From positions 12,817,501 through 12,881,500 of the forward strand of contig NC_088931.1 of NCBI RefSeq assembly GCF_038396675.1: 64,000 nucleotides of DNA, read 5' to 3'. Both the position numbers and the translations under genes were made by a program. The notes below the pieces were generated by a model that was not told the DNA's origin, did no database searches, and was given only the letters and a program-made list of their open reading frames with translations. Origin of the DNA: Hydra vulgaris. Taxonomy: Eukaryota; Cnidaria; Hydrozoa; Anthoathecata; Hydridae. This document shows positions 36,242-46,660 of the stretch, one piece after another. Each line of letters starts with the position of its first letter. Within the stretch, counting starts at the first letter, position 1.

Positions 36242-39229
36242 TTACTGTAAGAGAAAAGATGAAGATTGTAGAGCAAGATAACGATTGACGGACGATTTAA
36301 AAGATTGCAAATTATATGAATCAGGAAAGCAAGATGAAGGAAGCGAATTCCAAAGAACTGATGTTCGAGGAAAAAAACTAGACGAATAAGCGTTTTTGGA
36401 GCACTTAGGAACAGTCACAGAAAAAGGATGACACTTAATTGAATGACGAGTAACACGAGAATGAATTTTAGTAGATGGCACAAGAGACGCTAGCTCTTTA
36501 GAGCAGTGCCCATTATAGTATTTGTAGAAAAGAGAAAGAGAAGCAACATTACGACGATGTGATAATGGTTGGAGGTTGGCTGCAAGAGCAGGTCCAACTA
36601 TGTTTACAATGCGTTTTTGCACCTTGTCTAAAAGAGAAAGGGCATCATTAGAAGATCCGCCCCAGATATGGCAACAGTATTCCATACAAGGCAGGATTTG
36701 GGATTTATAGAGATAGAGAATAGAATCCAGAGTAAGAAAGTGGCGAGCTCGATAAAGAGATGCAACCTTAGCAAATGTTAATTTTGCAACCGATTTGATA
36801 TATGGTTTCCAAGAAAGATTCGAAGTAAGAGTTAATCCAAGAAGATGAAGAGTAGGTGACTCATCGAGTACATCACCGTTCATAAATATAGGAAGATCTA
36901 AATTATTGCGATAACGATTGGCTGAAAAAAATTGAGTTTTATCTGAATTAAAGTTCACCAGCCACTGTGAGCCCCATGCTGTAGCAGAAGTGAGATCCTT
37001 TTCAAGCTCAAATGCCCCCTCCAAGCAATCAGAAGGTGTTGGTTTCTTATCACGACAAGAATAAATGGTTGTATCATCAGCAAACAATGCCACCTTAGAT
37101 GTGAGAATATCTGGAAGATCGTTAATGTAAATTAAAAAAAGTATAGGGCCAAGGATAGAACCTTGAGGAACCCCTGAAGTTACAGAATAAGAAGAAGAGT
37201 GTTGTCCATCGAGGACAACTTTTATGCTACGATTGGAAAGGAAAGATTCAATGATCTTAAAGATGTTGCCGGATACACCATAAGAAGAAAGCTTATGGAG
37301 AAGACCAGCATGCCAAACTTTATCAAACGCTTTTGAAATGTCAAGAGCGATGGCCTTAACCTCTCCACCTTCATCTAATGCATGATAAAACCTGTCAGTT
37401 ATTACTGTTAGCAAATCAGCTGTAAAACGAGAAGATCGAAATCCATATTGATGGTCAGAGAGTAAGTTATTAGATTCAAGATGAGAAATTAAGTGTTTGT
37501 TAATTAAAGATTCAAAAACCTTGCTTATGATAGGAAGAAGACTTATGGGACGGTAGTCAGACAAATCAGATCGCTCCCCAGAATTTTTGAAGATAGGGAT
37601 AACAGATGCGGCTTTCCAGCAGGCTGGAAAACAAGACTCTGATAAGCACTTGTTGAATAGTTTTGAGAGTATAGACGACAGCTCTTGAGAACACTTCTGC
37701 AAGACAATAACAGGTATGTTGTCTGGGCCACAAGCTGTGGAAGAGTCTAGGCAGGAAATCACTTTAGATACAGATGCTGGAGTGATATGAATGTCAAGCA
37801 ATGGATCAACCTGCTTGTTAGCAATATCAGGTAGAACGCAATTAGTGGAATCAAGAGATGATATTGATGAAAAGTTTTTAGCAAACAGTTCGGCTTTGTC
37901 TTTAGGTGAGGTGACAAAGTCTGAACTGTACAAGAGAGGTGGAATTATAGATTTGCCCTTATTATTGATATTATTAAAGATTCTCCAGAAGTCACAAGAG
38001 CCTAATTTTTGAGATGAGATACGTGATTTCATGACCTGAGAATAGCGGGTTTTGGCGTTAGACAAAACCTTTTTACAATTGTTTCTAGCAGTAATAAACA
38101 GACGTCTGTTTTCTGGAGAATTGTTTTGCTGATAAATATGGAAGTAACGGTTTCGATTGGCAATCGCAGCAGCACAGTGTGAGGAAAACCATGGAGGAGA
38201 GTGAGGTTTGACTTGGAATTGTCGAGAGGGAATAAAAGATTCCATGCCTGCCTGAATCCACGAAGTTATGTAAGAAGCACATTTGTCGACAGGAAGTTGA
38301 AAGATTTCAACCCAAGGGCCATCACGAAGAAAATCACGGAAACAATCCCAGTCAGCTTTACTGTAGTTGTAAGAGGTTCGATAATAGGGGGATTCAGGTG
38401 ATGAAGAAGAATGAGATATTAGTTTTAGAGAGATCAAACTGTGATCAGAAGCACCTAAGGGTGAATGTGGAGAAACTGAGCACTGACTAGGATCAGAAAC
38501 AAGACATAAGTCAAGTAGAGAAGGTAAATGATTAGGGTTGTCAGGAAAGCGAGTTGGAAAGTTGACTATTTGAGTTAGGGATTGAGAAAGGCAAAAGTTT
38601 TGGGCTTTAATGCCTGCAGAGTCACTGACACTAGAGCCAAGCCATTCAGAGTGGTGAGCATTAAAGTCACCGACAACAACTATATTAGCTGATGGATAAA
38701 GAGAGAGGGCTTGGTCAATATGATCGGAAATAACATCAAAAAGAGTGCAGTCTTGAGATGAAGGAGAGCGATATAGAACAAAGAGAAAGGCAATAGAGTG
38801 AAGTGGTGCTAAACGAAAGCACATGAAAGAATAGTCTGTGGATTCAAACCTAGTTTCACGACAAACAGGTGAATTCTTACGAATGTAAATGCCCAGGCCA
38901 AGCATGTGACTATTGGAGTCTATACGAATCAGAGGAAGATAACCATCAACACTAAGATCACAAGATGAGACAGCCGAACTCAAATTAGTCTCACAAAGAG
39001 CAAGTAGGTCTGGTGAACATTGCAAGAGATAAGACTCAACAGAAGAAAAGTTACTTCGAAGACCACGAATATTAGTGAATGATAGGTTTAGAGAACTTGG
39101 TGATGATGATGGTTTTTTGTGTTTTATAGTTTTTGGTACTTTATTCATTTTTAAATTAGATTGAAGAACTTGACTCAAAGCATAGATAGTACTCAGGACA
39201 CCGTTTAATAGCCCAAGCAATTGCCTCAT
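36242..39229 (-). CDS. Endonuclease-reverse transcriptase, intact 995 aa
   Basis: The ORF starts at ATG 39229. Residues about 48-268 are an apurinic-like endonuclease (NIRGLRSN near 53, CETNLSS near 80, VVVGDFNAHHSEW near 184-196, LGASDHSLI near 258). Residues about 480-760 are the reverse transcriptase (YRPISLLPIISKVFES near 559, AIALDISKAFDKVWH near 627, SGVPQGSILGPILFLIYINDL near 685, ALFADDTTIY near 714-723). A C-terminal domain of about 230 residues follows. All catalytic motifs (GDFN, SDH, FADD) are present without stops or frameshifts, so the protein could be active in target-primed reverse transcription. There is no separate ORF1. The CR1/jockey-like grouping is from motif style, not a tree. 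Confidence 0.95.
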   Translation of the reverse strand: MRQLLGLLNGVLSTIYALSQVLQSNLKMNKVPKTIKHKKPSSSPSSLNLSFTNIRGLRSNFSSVESYLLQCSPDLLALCETNLSSAVSSCDLSVDGYLPLIRIDSNSHMLGLGIYIRKNSPVCRETRFESTDYSFMCFRLAPLHSIAFLFVLYRSPSSQDCTLFDVISDHIDQALSLYPSANIVVVGDFNAHHSEWLGSSVSDSAGIKAQNFCLSQSLTQIVNFPTRFPDNPNHLPSLLDLCLVSDPSQCSVSPHSPLGASDHSLISLKLISHSSSSPESPYYRTSYNYSKADWDCFRDFLRDGPWVEIFQLPVDKCASYITSWIQAGMESFIPSRQFQVKPHSPPWFSSHCAAAIANRNRYFHIYQQNNSPENRRLFITARNNCKKVLSNAKTRYSQVMKSRISSQKLGSCDFWRIFNNINNKGKSIIPPLLYSSDFVTSPKDKAELFAKNFSSISSLDSTNCVLPDIANKQVDPLLDIHITPASVSKVISCLDSSTACGPDNIPVIVLQKCSQELSSILSKLFNKCLSESCFPACWKAASVIPIFKNSGERSDLSDYRPISLLPIISKVFESLINKHLISHLESNNLLSDHQYGFRSSRFTADLLTVITDRFYHALDEGGEVKAIALDISKAFDKVWHAGLLHKLSSYGVSGNIFKIIESFLSNRSIKVVLDGQHSSSYSVTSGVPQGSILGPILFLIYINDLPDILTSKVALFADDTTIYSCRDKKPTPSDCLEGAFELEKDLTSATAWGSQWLVNFNSDKTQFFSANRYRNNLDLPIFMNGDVLDESPTLHLLGLTLTSNLSWKPYIKSVAKLTFAKVASLYRARHFLTLDSILYLYKSQILPCMEYCCHIWGGSSNDALSLLDKVQKRIVNIVGPALAANLQPLSHRRNVASLSLFYKYYNGHCSKELASLVPSTKIHSRVTRHSIKCHPFSVTVPKCSKNAYSSSFFPRTSVLWNSLPSSCFPDSYNLQSFKSSVNRYLALQSSSFLLQ

Positions 39230-39898
39230 TACTACTAATAAACCCTAAGCCGTAACAAAGGGCTCCAAATGTGGCCTCCGCAATGCACACCAAAAGTACA
39301 AACAGGGACACCATCCATGCGCAACATGGCACTGTTAATACTTTGATATTTTTCAGCTGTTGATGGAATCAGCCTCTCTGAGAGCTACCACAGAGTTCGG
39401 GAAACCTGACTACCAGCCGGCCTCAGAACCATAAAACTGAGTTTTAGAGCTGTACCCTCATAAGGAGATAATAGAATGAGTTGCCTAGTCATAAAAACAG
39501 TGACACAAGCAAACCCATGCATTGAGTCAAGAAGATCCAGCATTCAACATCCTAAACTGGAAACAATGTATTAAAAATACATCTGCGCCAGCCTAATAGA
39601 TGAGGAAGGGGTGCGAGGCTGGTCAACAGATAGAATCTGTTTACCCCTTAAGTCTTTGCCTAGGAGGCCTTCTACAAGACAGTAGCTGGGTGCATTTAAC
39701 ATCTGCCCAAGATGAGTATTTTTATCGAGACACCATCTCTAGCCTTTACTCAACCAAGAGCCAGAAGGCAGGGGGTGTTTTAAATCGGAGTTGGCATCTC
39801 CTAGCCTTTGCCTAAAAAGGCGTATCCTACAAGGCAGCAGGACATGAAGCAGATTGTACTGGGTTACATGTTACCAGTAGCAGGATAACCTGATCTGA

Positions 39899-40504
<606 letters not shown>

Positions 40505-40922
40505 ATCACGTCAAGTTGTAAAGATATTTAGGTTCAAATCTTAAGTATTTAGGGTAAAGTCCCTAATATTGTCGAAAAAAAAGTTATTCAAAAGTATGTC
40601 AACCTGGGTCTCAAAAGAAGCGTATTTTCATAGAGATTTTAGAAAACATAAATATTTTTCCTTAAAATTTATTGACAAAAAAATTATGTGAAAAAATGCT
40701 AAAGACTCTTAAAAAAATTTCGACAGAATGTTATTCAGCAATAATACAAAAAATACTTATTTTCATTACAAATAAGTAACATTTTTAAAATCTCTATGAA
40801 AATACGCTTCTTTTGGGACCCAGGTTGACATACTTTTGGATAACTTTTTTTTCGACAATATTAGGGACTTTACTCTAAATTCTTAAGATTTGAACCTAAA
40901 TATCTTTACAACTTGACGTGAT
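40505..40922. mobile_element. Hairpin MITE with ~140-bp arms
   Basis: The left arm (40505-40646), starting ATCACGTCAAGTTGTAAAG, and the right arm (40783-40922), ending CTTTACAACTTGACGTGAT, are near-perfect inverses with only a few differences. They surround a loop of about 136 bp. There is no coding capacity. The size and symmetry fit a fold-back MITE. A clear target duplication was not resolved because AT/TA flanks both ends. Confidence 0.85.
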
Positions 40923-41079
40923 ATATATACATGGGATTTTTTACAAGGGAGGGGGGGTGAGGGCAAAACAAAATTAAACAGTGATATTTCAAAAACTGTA
41001 TAAATGCATTAATTAATCAAGTCATTTTATTAGACCAGCGACAACAGAAAATTAAAGAAAATGTGAAAATATAAACACA
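40923..41079. other. Spacer with G-rich tract
   Basis: Short AT-rich sequence with a GGGAGGGGGGGTGAGGG tract near 40950. It may contain the left end of the following hAT pseudogene, but no matching right end was found. Confidence 0.35.
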
Positions 41080-43280
41080 AGAATTAAATCATTATCATTC
41101 AGTAAATAGAAATTGTAGTCGTCGGCGTTCACTGCCAAACTTATTTACAATTTGTTCCATAAATTCAGATTATCTGGAACGTATTTTTTCACGATGCACG
41201 CTCAGAGTGCAAAGCCCAGACAAACGCTCATTGAACATGGTTAATCGTAGCTAAGTCTTCACGCGCCGCAGTGTACTAAATGATCTTTCTACAGTACATG
41301 TTGTTAGTGGCAGTGTTATTAAAATGAGCAAAGCTTCACGAACTGCAGGTTAGAACACAGTCCTTGGTAGTAAATCTGTGAATTCGTTTAATGTGTTTTG
41401 AAAAGATTGAATGGCCCAAAAATCAACCCAAATTACACTATCGAGTTCAAAGTAATCAATTTTGTATACGTCATTGACAGTTGACATTTTCTCAATGATT
41501 TTTTCACGAGTTAAAGTTCTCACCTTTGCAGGGTGAAGAAAACGAAGGTTAAATTGAGCAATTTTATCTTCTGAGAACCGCGTTTGAAGCGAATCGATTA
41601 ATTAATCGAAATAAGGGATATACATAGCCTGGCGAAAATATTCCTCGACATCTGTATCCGTTGCTCCACAATTGTTTCGGTATAACTGCCTTGAACATTG
41701 CCTTGGTGGTGTTAGTTGAATGTTTAACTTTCCAGACATTACTCTCTTGTAGATATCTGCACTGAAATACATATCTGCCTTATTACGGTGTAGATTTATA
41801 ACCAAGAGCAATTCGTGAATGTGTCTCTGTACTTGTATAAGGTCTAGTTGAATAGCTTGAAGTACTTGAGTACAGGGCTCCAGGAAAGCTGATTAAAATG
41901 AAATGATAATTATTTCAAATAAAAAAGCTGTTGAGCTGGATGCTAACAACAACTGATGTGCCACATCCAACTTGGTAAATATTTGGTCAAAATTATCACA
42001 AAACACTCGAATGCTCTTATACTTTGCAGTCCATCGAGTCTCACAGAGAAGAGGAACGTTGGGTACCATTGACCTTCTCCTAGGACTTTCACGGAAAAAC
42101 GCAATAATTGACTTGATAGTACCAATTGTATTGTGAATTTATGGAAGTGTACTCAGATCATTTACAACCAAGTTCAGTCTATGTGATGAGCGGTGAACAA
42201 AGCCACCTTTGGACATTTCATTCGATTCTTGATTGGACGCCGTTATCTTTTCCTGTCATGGTTGAGCAACCATCGTATCCCTGACCTAACAGACAATCTA
42301 AATTGAGACCTAATAATAAACACTTGCTTAATATGGCATCGGAAATTGAAGCTGCAGACATCGTTCAGTGGAACAAATCCAAGGAATTCTTCCCGAATCA
42401 TTTGCTCTTTTGTTGGGTAGACAAAGCGTATTCCAATGGATAATTGTTCTGTCCCTAAAATATTGGCTGTTTCATCAGCAAATACTGAGAATCCAATGGA
42501 GTTATTTGCAGCTGATACAATTTCATTTACCAGAATCTGTTCAGATATTTTGATCAATTCTTTTTCGGTTTGATGTGATTTATATTTTGCATTCTTTGCA
42601 GCAGGATTAAGGTGATTTTTTATAATCTTATCACCAGCCTCAATTCGAAAGTTTAATAGCTGATGTATATTTCCTTTACTTCCTTCCTACCCTCGGAGAG
42701 CAAAATCATTTGTTCCACATAACAAAATTGTTGAAAGGATAGAAAAGTGCTTCTGTCTGTTTGCTTCAACAATGCGTTTTATAGAATCATCAAGCTGACA
42801 TACAATTTCCTTGTTTGGATTTCTTCTCATTGCCATGAAGTTTTCAGCATCTTGTTGAGAACACATATGCCATGCATGCCATGACGATGACATGTGATTT
42901 CGAGCACATTTGTTGAAATCCTTATATTTTCTAAAGGCTGTCGTAATAAATGCGCCTTGAAAATCTCGATGTACTTTTTGTAGGAAAAGAATGCAATATA
43001 TACAAACGATACCTTTTAGTTTTGAAGAGTACGCCAGCCAAGGAGCATATTGAACCAAACATGCATGTCTAAACCGTCCCTTTCCGGCTTCATGTTCTAG
43101 CACATCTTATAGCCTCATGAAATCATAAGTTTCATGAGGCTTTATTGGTTCGGTTAGTATATGATACTTGAGATCATCATTTATTCTAGTTGTTGCCTGA
43201 ATATAAAGTCCAACATCGAAAACTGAGTTATCGTTATCATTTTTACATTCTGATGATTTATCTGCAATCATAATTTCTGC
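41080..43280 (-). pseudogene. Dead hAT transposase, TTF/ZMYM-type
   Basis: On the minus strand, 43103-42687 has GKGRFRHACLVQYAPWLAYS, CIYCILF and GTNDFALRG, the TTF-type zinc-finger region found in ZMYM1/P52-like hAT proteins. 42557-42243 follows with SIGFSVFADETANILGTEQL and IRFVYP (first catalytic Asp, FADET). Later fragments at 42125-41943 and 41811-41602 lead to TVERSFSTLRRVKT and ERLSGLCTLSVHREK near 41280-41180, the hAT dimerisation block. The order is complete from finger to C-terminus, but stops and frameshifts separate the pieces. TIRs were not identified. Confidence 0.78.
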
Positions 43281-44061
43281 AAGTTAATGCAAGTTAATCA
43301 AATTAAATATATATAGTTATAATAATCAATATTTAGCTAGCAAAAAACACAATTGTGTTTTTAACTTAACTTTTTAACTATTAACTATTTTTTTTTTTTA
43401 AATATTAACTTAAGTTAATAGTATTATTAAAATGAATATAACACAATAAATTGGAAAAAATAAATAGAAATACAATATAAACAAGAAACATTTTGCCAAC
43501 AAACAAAATAAAAAAGCATATAAACGTAAATGAAACTGACACATTAAAAAATAATTTAAAAAAAATTGATCACTGTATCCAATTCTTTCTTCGTAAGTTC
43601 GAAGTTTATTTGCTTGCGTAACAACTTTGTTATTGAAATTTGATTTCTTTTTTTTTTTAATTATAATTATAATTATTATTTCCATTATTTTCATATTTTT
43701 TTTTCCTCTTTTCTCCTTTACCTATTGTTTTTTTCTATTTATTCCTTTTTTATTTTTCTATGATCTATTTCTATCATATTTTTTTTTAAACTTTCATTCA
43801 AACATCATTTTTTTAAAATATAAAATATGCCTTTATAAAAAAGCTTCCGCCATCGTGGAAGTCATTGCGTTTAATAGTAATATTTCATTTAAACTGTAGT
43901 CATATACATTACGGTAAGTAAACTATAAATGAGTTAAATTGATGAAATATCGAAATAAAATTTTTTAACAGTTAAAAGAAATTTTGTGGATATTATAATT
44001 TGTTATTTTGCTTTTCGGAGAGGAAGGGGGAGGACAACTGCCCCCCCCTGCCTGCCGGCAC

Positions 44062-44063
<2 letters not shown>
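43281..44063. other. No gene seen; homopolymer-rich
   Basis: T-rich and A-rich sequence (low-complexity frames such as FFFLIIIIII are artefacts). It ends in a GC-rich patch, CCCCCCCCTGCCTGCCGGCA, just before a TA array. Confidence 0.45.

Positions 44064-44155
<92 letters not shown>
44064..44155. repeat. (TA)n microsatellite
   Basis: About 92 bp of TA, followed directly by TAGGGAGTTTTGTCACGTGAC, which looks like a transposon terminus although I found no inverse partner. Confidence 0.95.
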
Positions 44156-44158
<3 letters not shown>

Positions 44159-44439
44159 GGAGTTTTGTCACGTGACATTTTATCGCGGAAAAAAATCGTT
44201 AATATATTTTTGAAAAACTTCGTCCAAAAAACGCCAGAAATGATTTTATGTAGGTGTTGAAGAATAAAAACCCACCCATGAAAATAAATAGTATATACGT
44301 ACATGTAGATGTTTTTTTTTAGAAAAGGTTGTACTACAATAATTTGTTTGGGGACGACGTTTTGGTTTAGAATTGATAAAGTTATTTAGTTTTAAATCTT
44401 TCAGTTTTGTTAAAATACAAGTAAGTTAAAATAATTCTT

Positions 44440-44482
44440 TGATGTGCAGATCGTAAGCAACGGCTTACGATCTGCACATCAC
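44440..44482. repeat. 19-bp hairpin at the mariner break point
   Basis: TGATGTGCAGATCGTAAGC (44440-44458) is the exact inverse of GCTTACGATCTGCACATCA (44463-44481), with a 4-nt loop AACG. The right arm is genuine mariner sequence. The left arm is an inverted copy at the truncation point. Confidence 0.9.
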
Positions 44483-44621
44483 TCTTATCACCCCACAATG
44501 TTGAGCCTTTTCTTGATCGTTTATTGACATGCGACGAAAAATGGATTGTGTACAACAATACCAAGCGTTGCTACCATTGGTTGTCCCCCGATGACCCCAT
44601 CCCAAAGACACCCAAGCCCAA

Positions 44622-44623
<2 letters not shown>

Positions 44624-44654
<31 letters not shown>

Positions 44655-44833
44655 TTATTCACCTCCTCAAGGCCATGAAGGCCACTACAGATGAGGAGGC
44701 TACTCAATAGTGGTTATAACCCTCTCTCAACTCTATAACTCCGAAACACAAACCTCGACGAACAAGGCCGCTGCGCGGAGAAACAAGTTGAGCGCGGTAC
44801 TACCAGGGACGTGGTGGGGATCGAACTCAGAAC
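44624..44833 (-). mobile_element. SINE inserted in mariner
   Basis: A 210-bp insertion separates two mariner segments that are contiguous in the intact copy. Read on the minus strand it starts AGGTTCTGAGTTCGATCCCC, a pol III B-box-like sequence, continues through a conserved-looking body (CGCGCTCAAC, TTCTCCGCGCAGCGG, CTTGTTCGTCGAGG) and ends in about 30 A. The A box is missing, so the copy is 5' truncated at or near the B box. AATCT/AACCT at the borders may be an imperfect target duplication. The body may belong to the conserved-core SINEs of invertebrates, from memory only. Confidence 0.8.
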
Positions 44834-45386
44834 CTCCACGAGCGGAAGGTTTTGCTCTGCATTTGGTGGACTACAGCTGGTGTGGTGCATTACGAGCTGC
44901 TCCCAACACGCCAAACCATTACTGGACTGGTCTACTCAGCACAGCTGCAACGAGTTCACAACCTGTTGCTTGTAAAGCAGCCTGCACTGGTGCACAGGAG
45001 AGGAGTTCTGCTTCTCCACGACAACGCGAGACCGCACACCGCTCACGTGACTCAGGACAAGCTCCAAAGCCTTGGTTGGGAGAGTTTGCCTCATCCACCA
45101 TACTCGCCAGACCTCTCCCCTCCTGATTTCCATTTTTTCCTTTCCCTGGGAAATCATTTAAAAGGACAGCAGTTCCGAGACCAGGACGCGGTTGAAATGG
45201 AGTTGAAAGCTTTTATAGACTCAAAGGACCGAGAGTTTTTTAGAAGTGGAATAAATAAGCTTGCTTTACGTTCGGAAAAGGTTTTAGATGCTAATGGTGA
45301 CTATTTTGATGAATAAATGTACTTACTTTTGTCGTTTTGTGTGTTTTTATTATATACGGAAAAACCGCACGAACTTTTTTGGTTAC

Positions 45387-45646
<260 letters not shown>

Positions 45647-46072
45647 ATTTTGCATTTATGCATGACTATATTACTTAGTAAGAAATTTAGTAAGAATTTA
45701 TGAACGTATAATTAAAAAAAATTTTCTTTACAGTCGTAAAAGTTCGTTGAAAAACTTGAAAATACTCCATATTTTTAAGTAAAGTTGCAGATGCGCAGTT
45801 CGTGGTTTTTAGCTTGGAAAAAGCCTTTTAAAAGGTTTTTTTAAGGTTCCTCAAAATATTTAATCAAATGATAAAAAACTCATATTAAAAAATTTTTTGA
45901 ACATTTTACTGAAACAAACGTCGCTCACGTTTACCAAACGTTTAAAAAACGTACTTGTGCCCACTGGGATATACTCGACTAGATTATTTATTTACTAGTC
46001 GAGAAGGAGACATCGTAATAGCAGAGCTAATCGAGACGAGTTCCCTTCGTACCGAAGTACAACTTATAAGCT
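45647..46072. other. No gene seen; possible MITE end
   Basis: AT-rich sequence. Words around AACGTTTGGTAAACGT and CCCACTGGG (about 45915-45968) look like a transposon end, but no partner was found. Confidence 0.35.
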
Positions 46073-46205
46073 GAGTAGGCTGAGCCGAGATTTGAACCTC
46101 CAATTCTGCTGCTACGGCCAATAATTAATCAGGATTTGACACCTCGTGTCAAATTCTGATTAATTATTAAGCGCAGCAAGCTAACCACTTTAGCCACTAA
46201 GGCAC
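46073..46205 (-). repeat. tRNA-derived SINE-like unit split by a palindrome
   Basis: On the minus strand, GCCTTAGTGGCTAAAGTGG and TTAGCTTGC (A-box-like) are followed, after a 49-bp palindrome, by GGAGGTTCAAATCTCGGC (B-box-like). Spacing and words fit a tRNA-derived SINE head. A second A-box-like fragment, TCAAAGTGGTTAGCTCGCAGG, lies at about 46690-46715. I do not consider it a functional tRNA because the anticodon region is replaced by the palindrome. Confidence 0.5.
46120..46168. repeat. 49-bp near-perfect palindrome
   Basis: AATAATTAATCAGGATTTGACAC... folds back on ...GTGTCAAATTCTGATTAATTATT with a single mismatch and a 3-nt centre. It sits between the A-box-like and B-box-like parts of the surrounding tRNA-like unit. 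Confidence 0.85.
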
Positions 46206-46478
46206 ACTAATCTGCAAGTTTTTAATAATATTCAATAAATAAAAACGGAATAACTTTATAAAACGGCAAATAAATGCTATAGTATTTATTGATTTATATA
46301 TAAATCAAAATTAAAGAGATTTTACCACCATGCAATTTTAAATAAAAGTAAAACTTTATAAAAATAAAAATATCTATATAACTTCAAAACTATTTTATTT
46401 TTTATTTTAAAAAACCAAAAAAGAATCAAAAAAAAAAAAAAAGTGCGTAAGTGCAATGATTTGAACCACGATATTTCG

Positions 46479-46660
46479 AGCAGCCGTTGCGGAGTGGTTA
46501 GAGTTTTATCAGAACCCAGAGGTCCGAGGTTCGACGCCAGCGCTAACCCAACAAGCGATATTGGTATGGAGGGAGGTGTGAACTTCTTGTTAAATGCTCC
46601 CGCAGTGCTCTGTGATAAGACCGTTTGAACTTCTGGGAGCACCTAAAATAACTACAAATG
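46479..46660 (+). mobile_element. tRNA-derived SINE (tRNA-Leu-like head)
   Basis: GCAGCCGTTGCGGAGTGG followed by TTAGAG provides an A box in the style of tRNA-Leu/Ser, and GGTTCGACGCC (46528-46538) is a B box at the expected distance. An unrelated tail of about 115 bp follows with an internal hairpin (TGCTCCCGCAG pairing loosely with CTGGGAGCA) and then AT-rich sequence. The lack of a proper acceptor stem and the tail argue for a SINE, not a tRNA gene. Confidence 0.72.

Larger units (their letters stand above)
36161..39897 (-). mobile_element. Full-length non-LTR retrotransposon (CR1/jockey-like)
   Basis: A minus-strand element runs from about 39897 (next to a TA array) to a poly(A) tail seen as a T-run at 36161-36191. 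It has a 5' leader of about 670 bp, one long ORF (39229-36242) and a 3' UTR of only about 50 nt that forms a hairpin. The 5' leader and start of the ORF are repeated at 56078-57520, which confirms the family. The other side of the poly(T) is a short TA repeat, so the site itself is TA-rich. Confidence 0.9.

Noticed and set aside
43410..43899. Hydrophobic ORFs on both strands rich in F, I and L
   Set aside because: They derive from T- and A-runs and complementary frames are equally open, so this is composition only.
46479..46560. Possible tRNA-Leu gene
   Set aside because: A and B boxes are good but no matching acceptor stem closes the cloverleaf, and a SINE-like tail follows directly.
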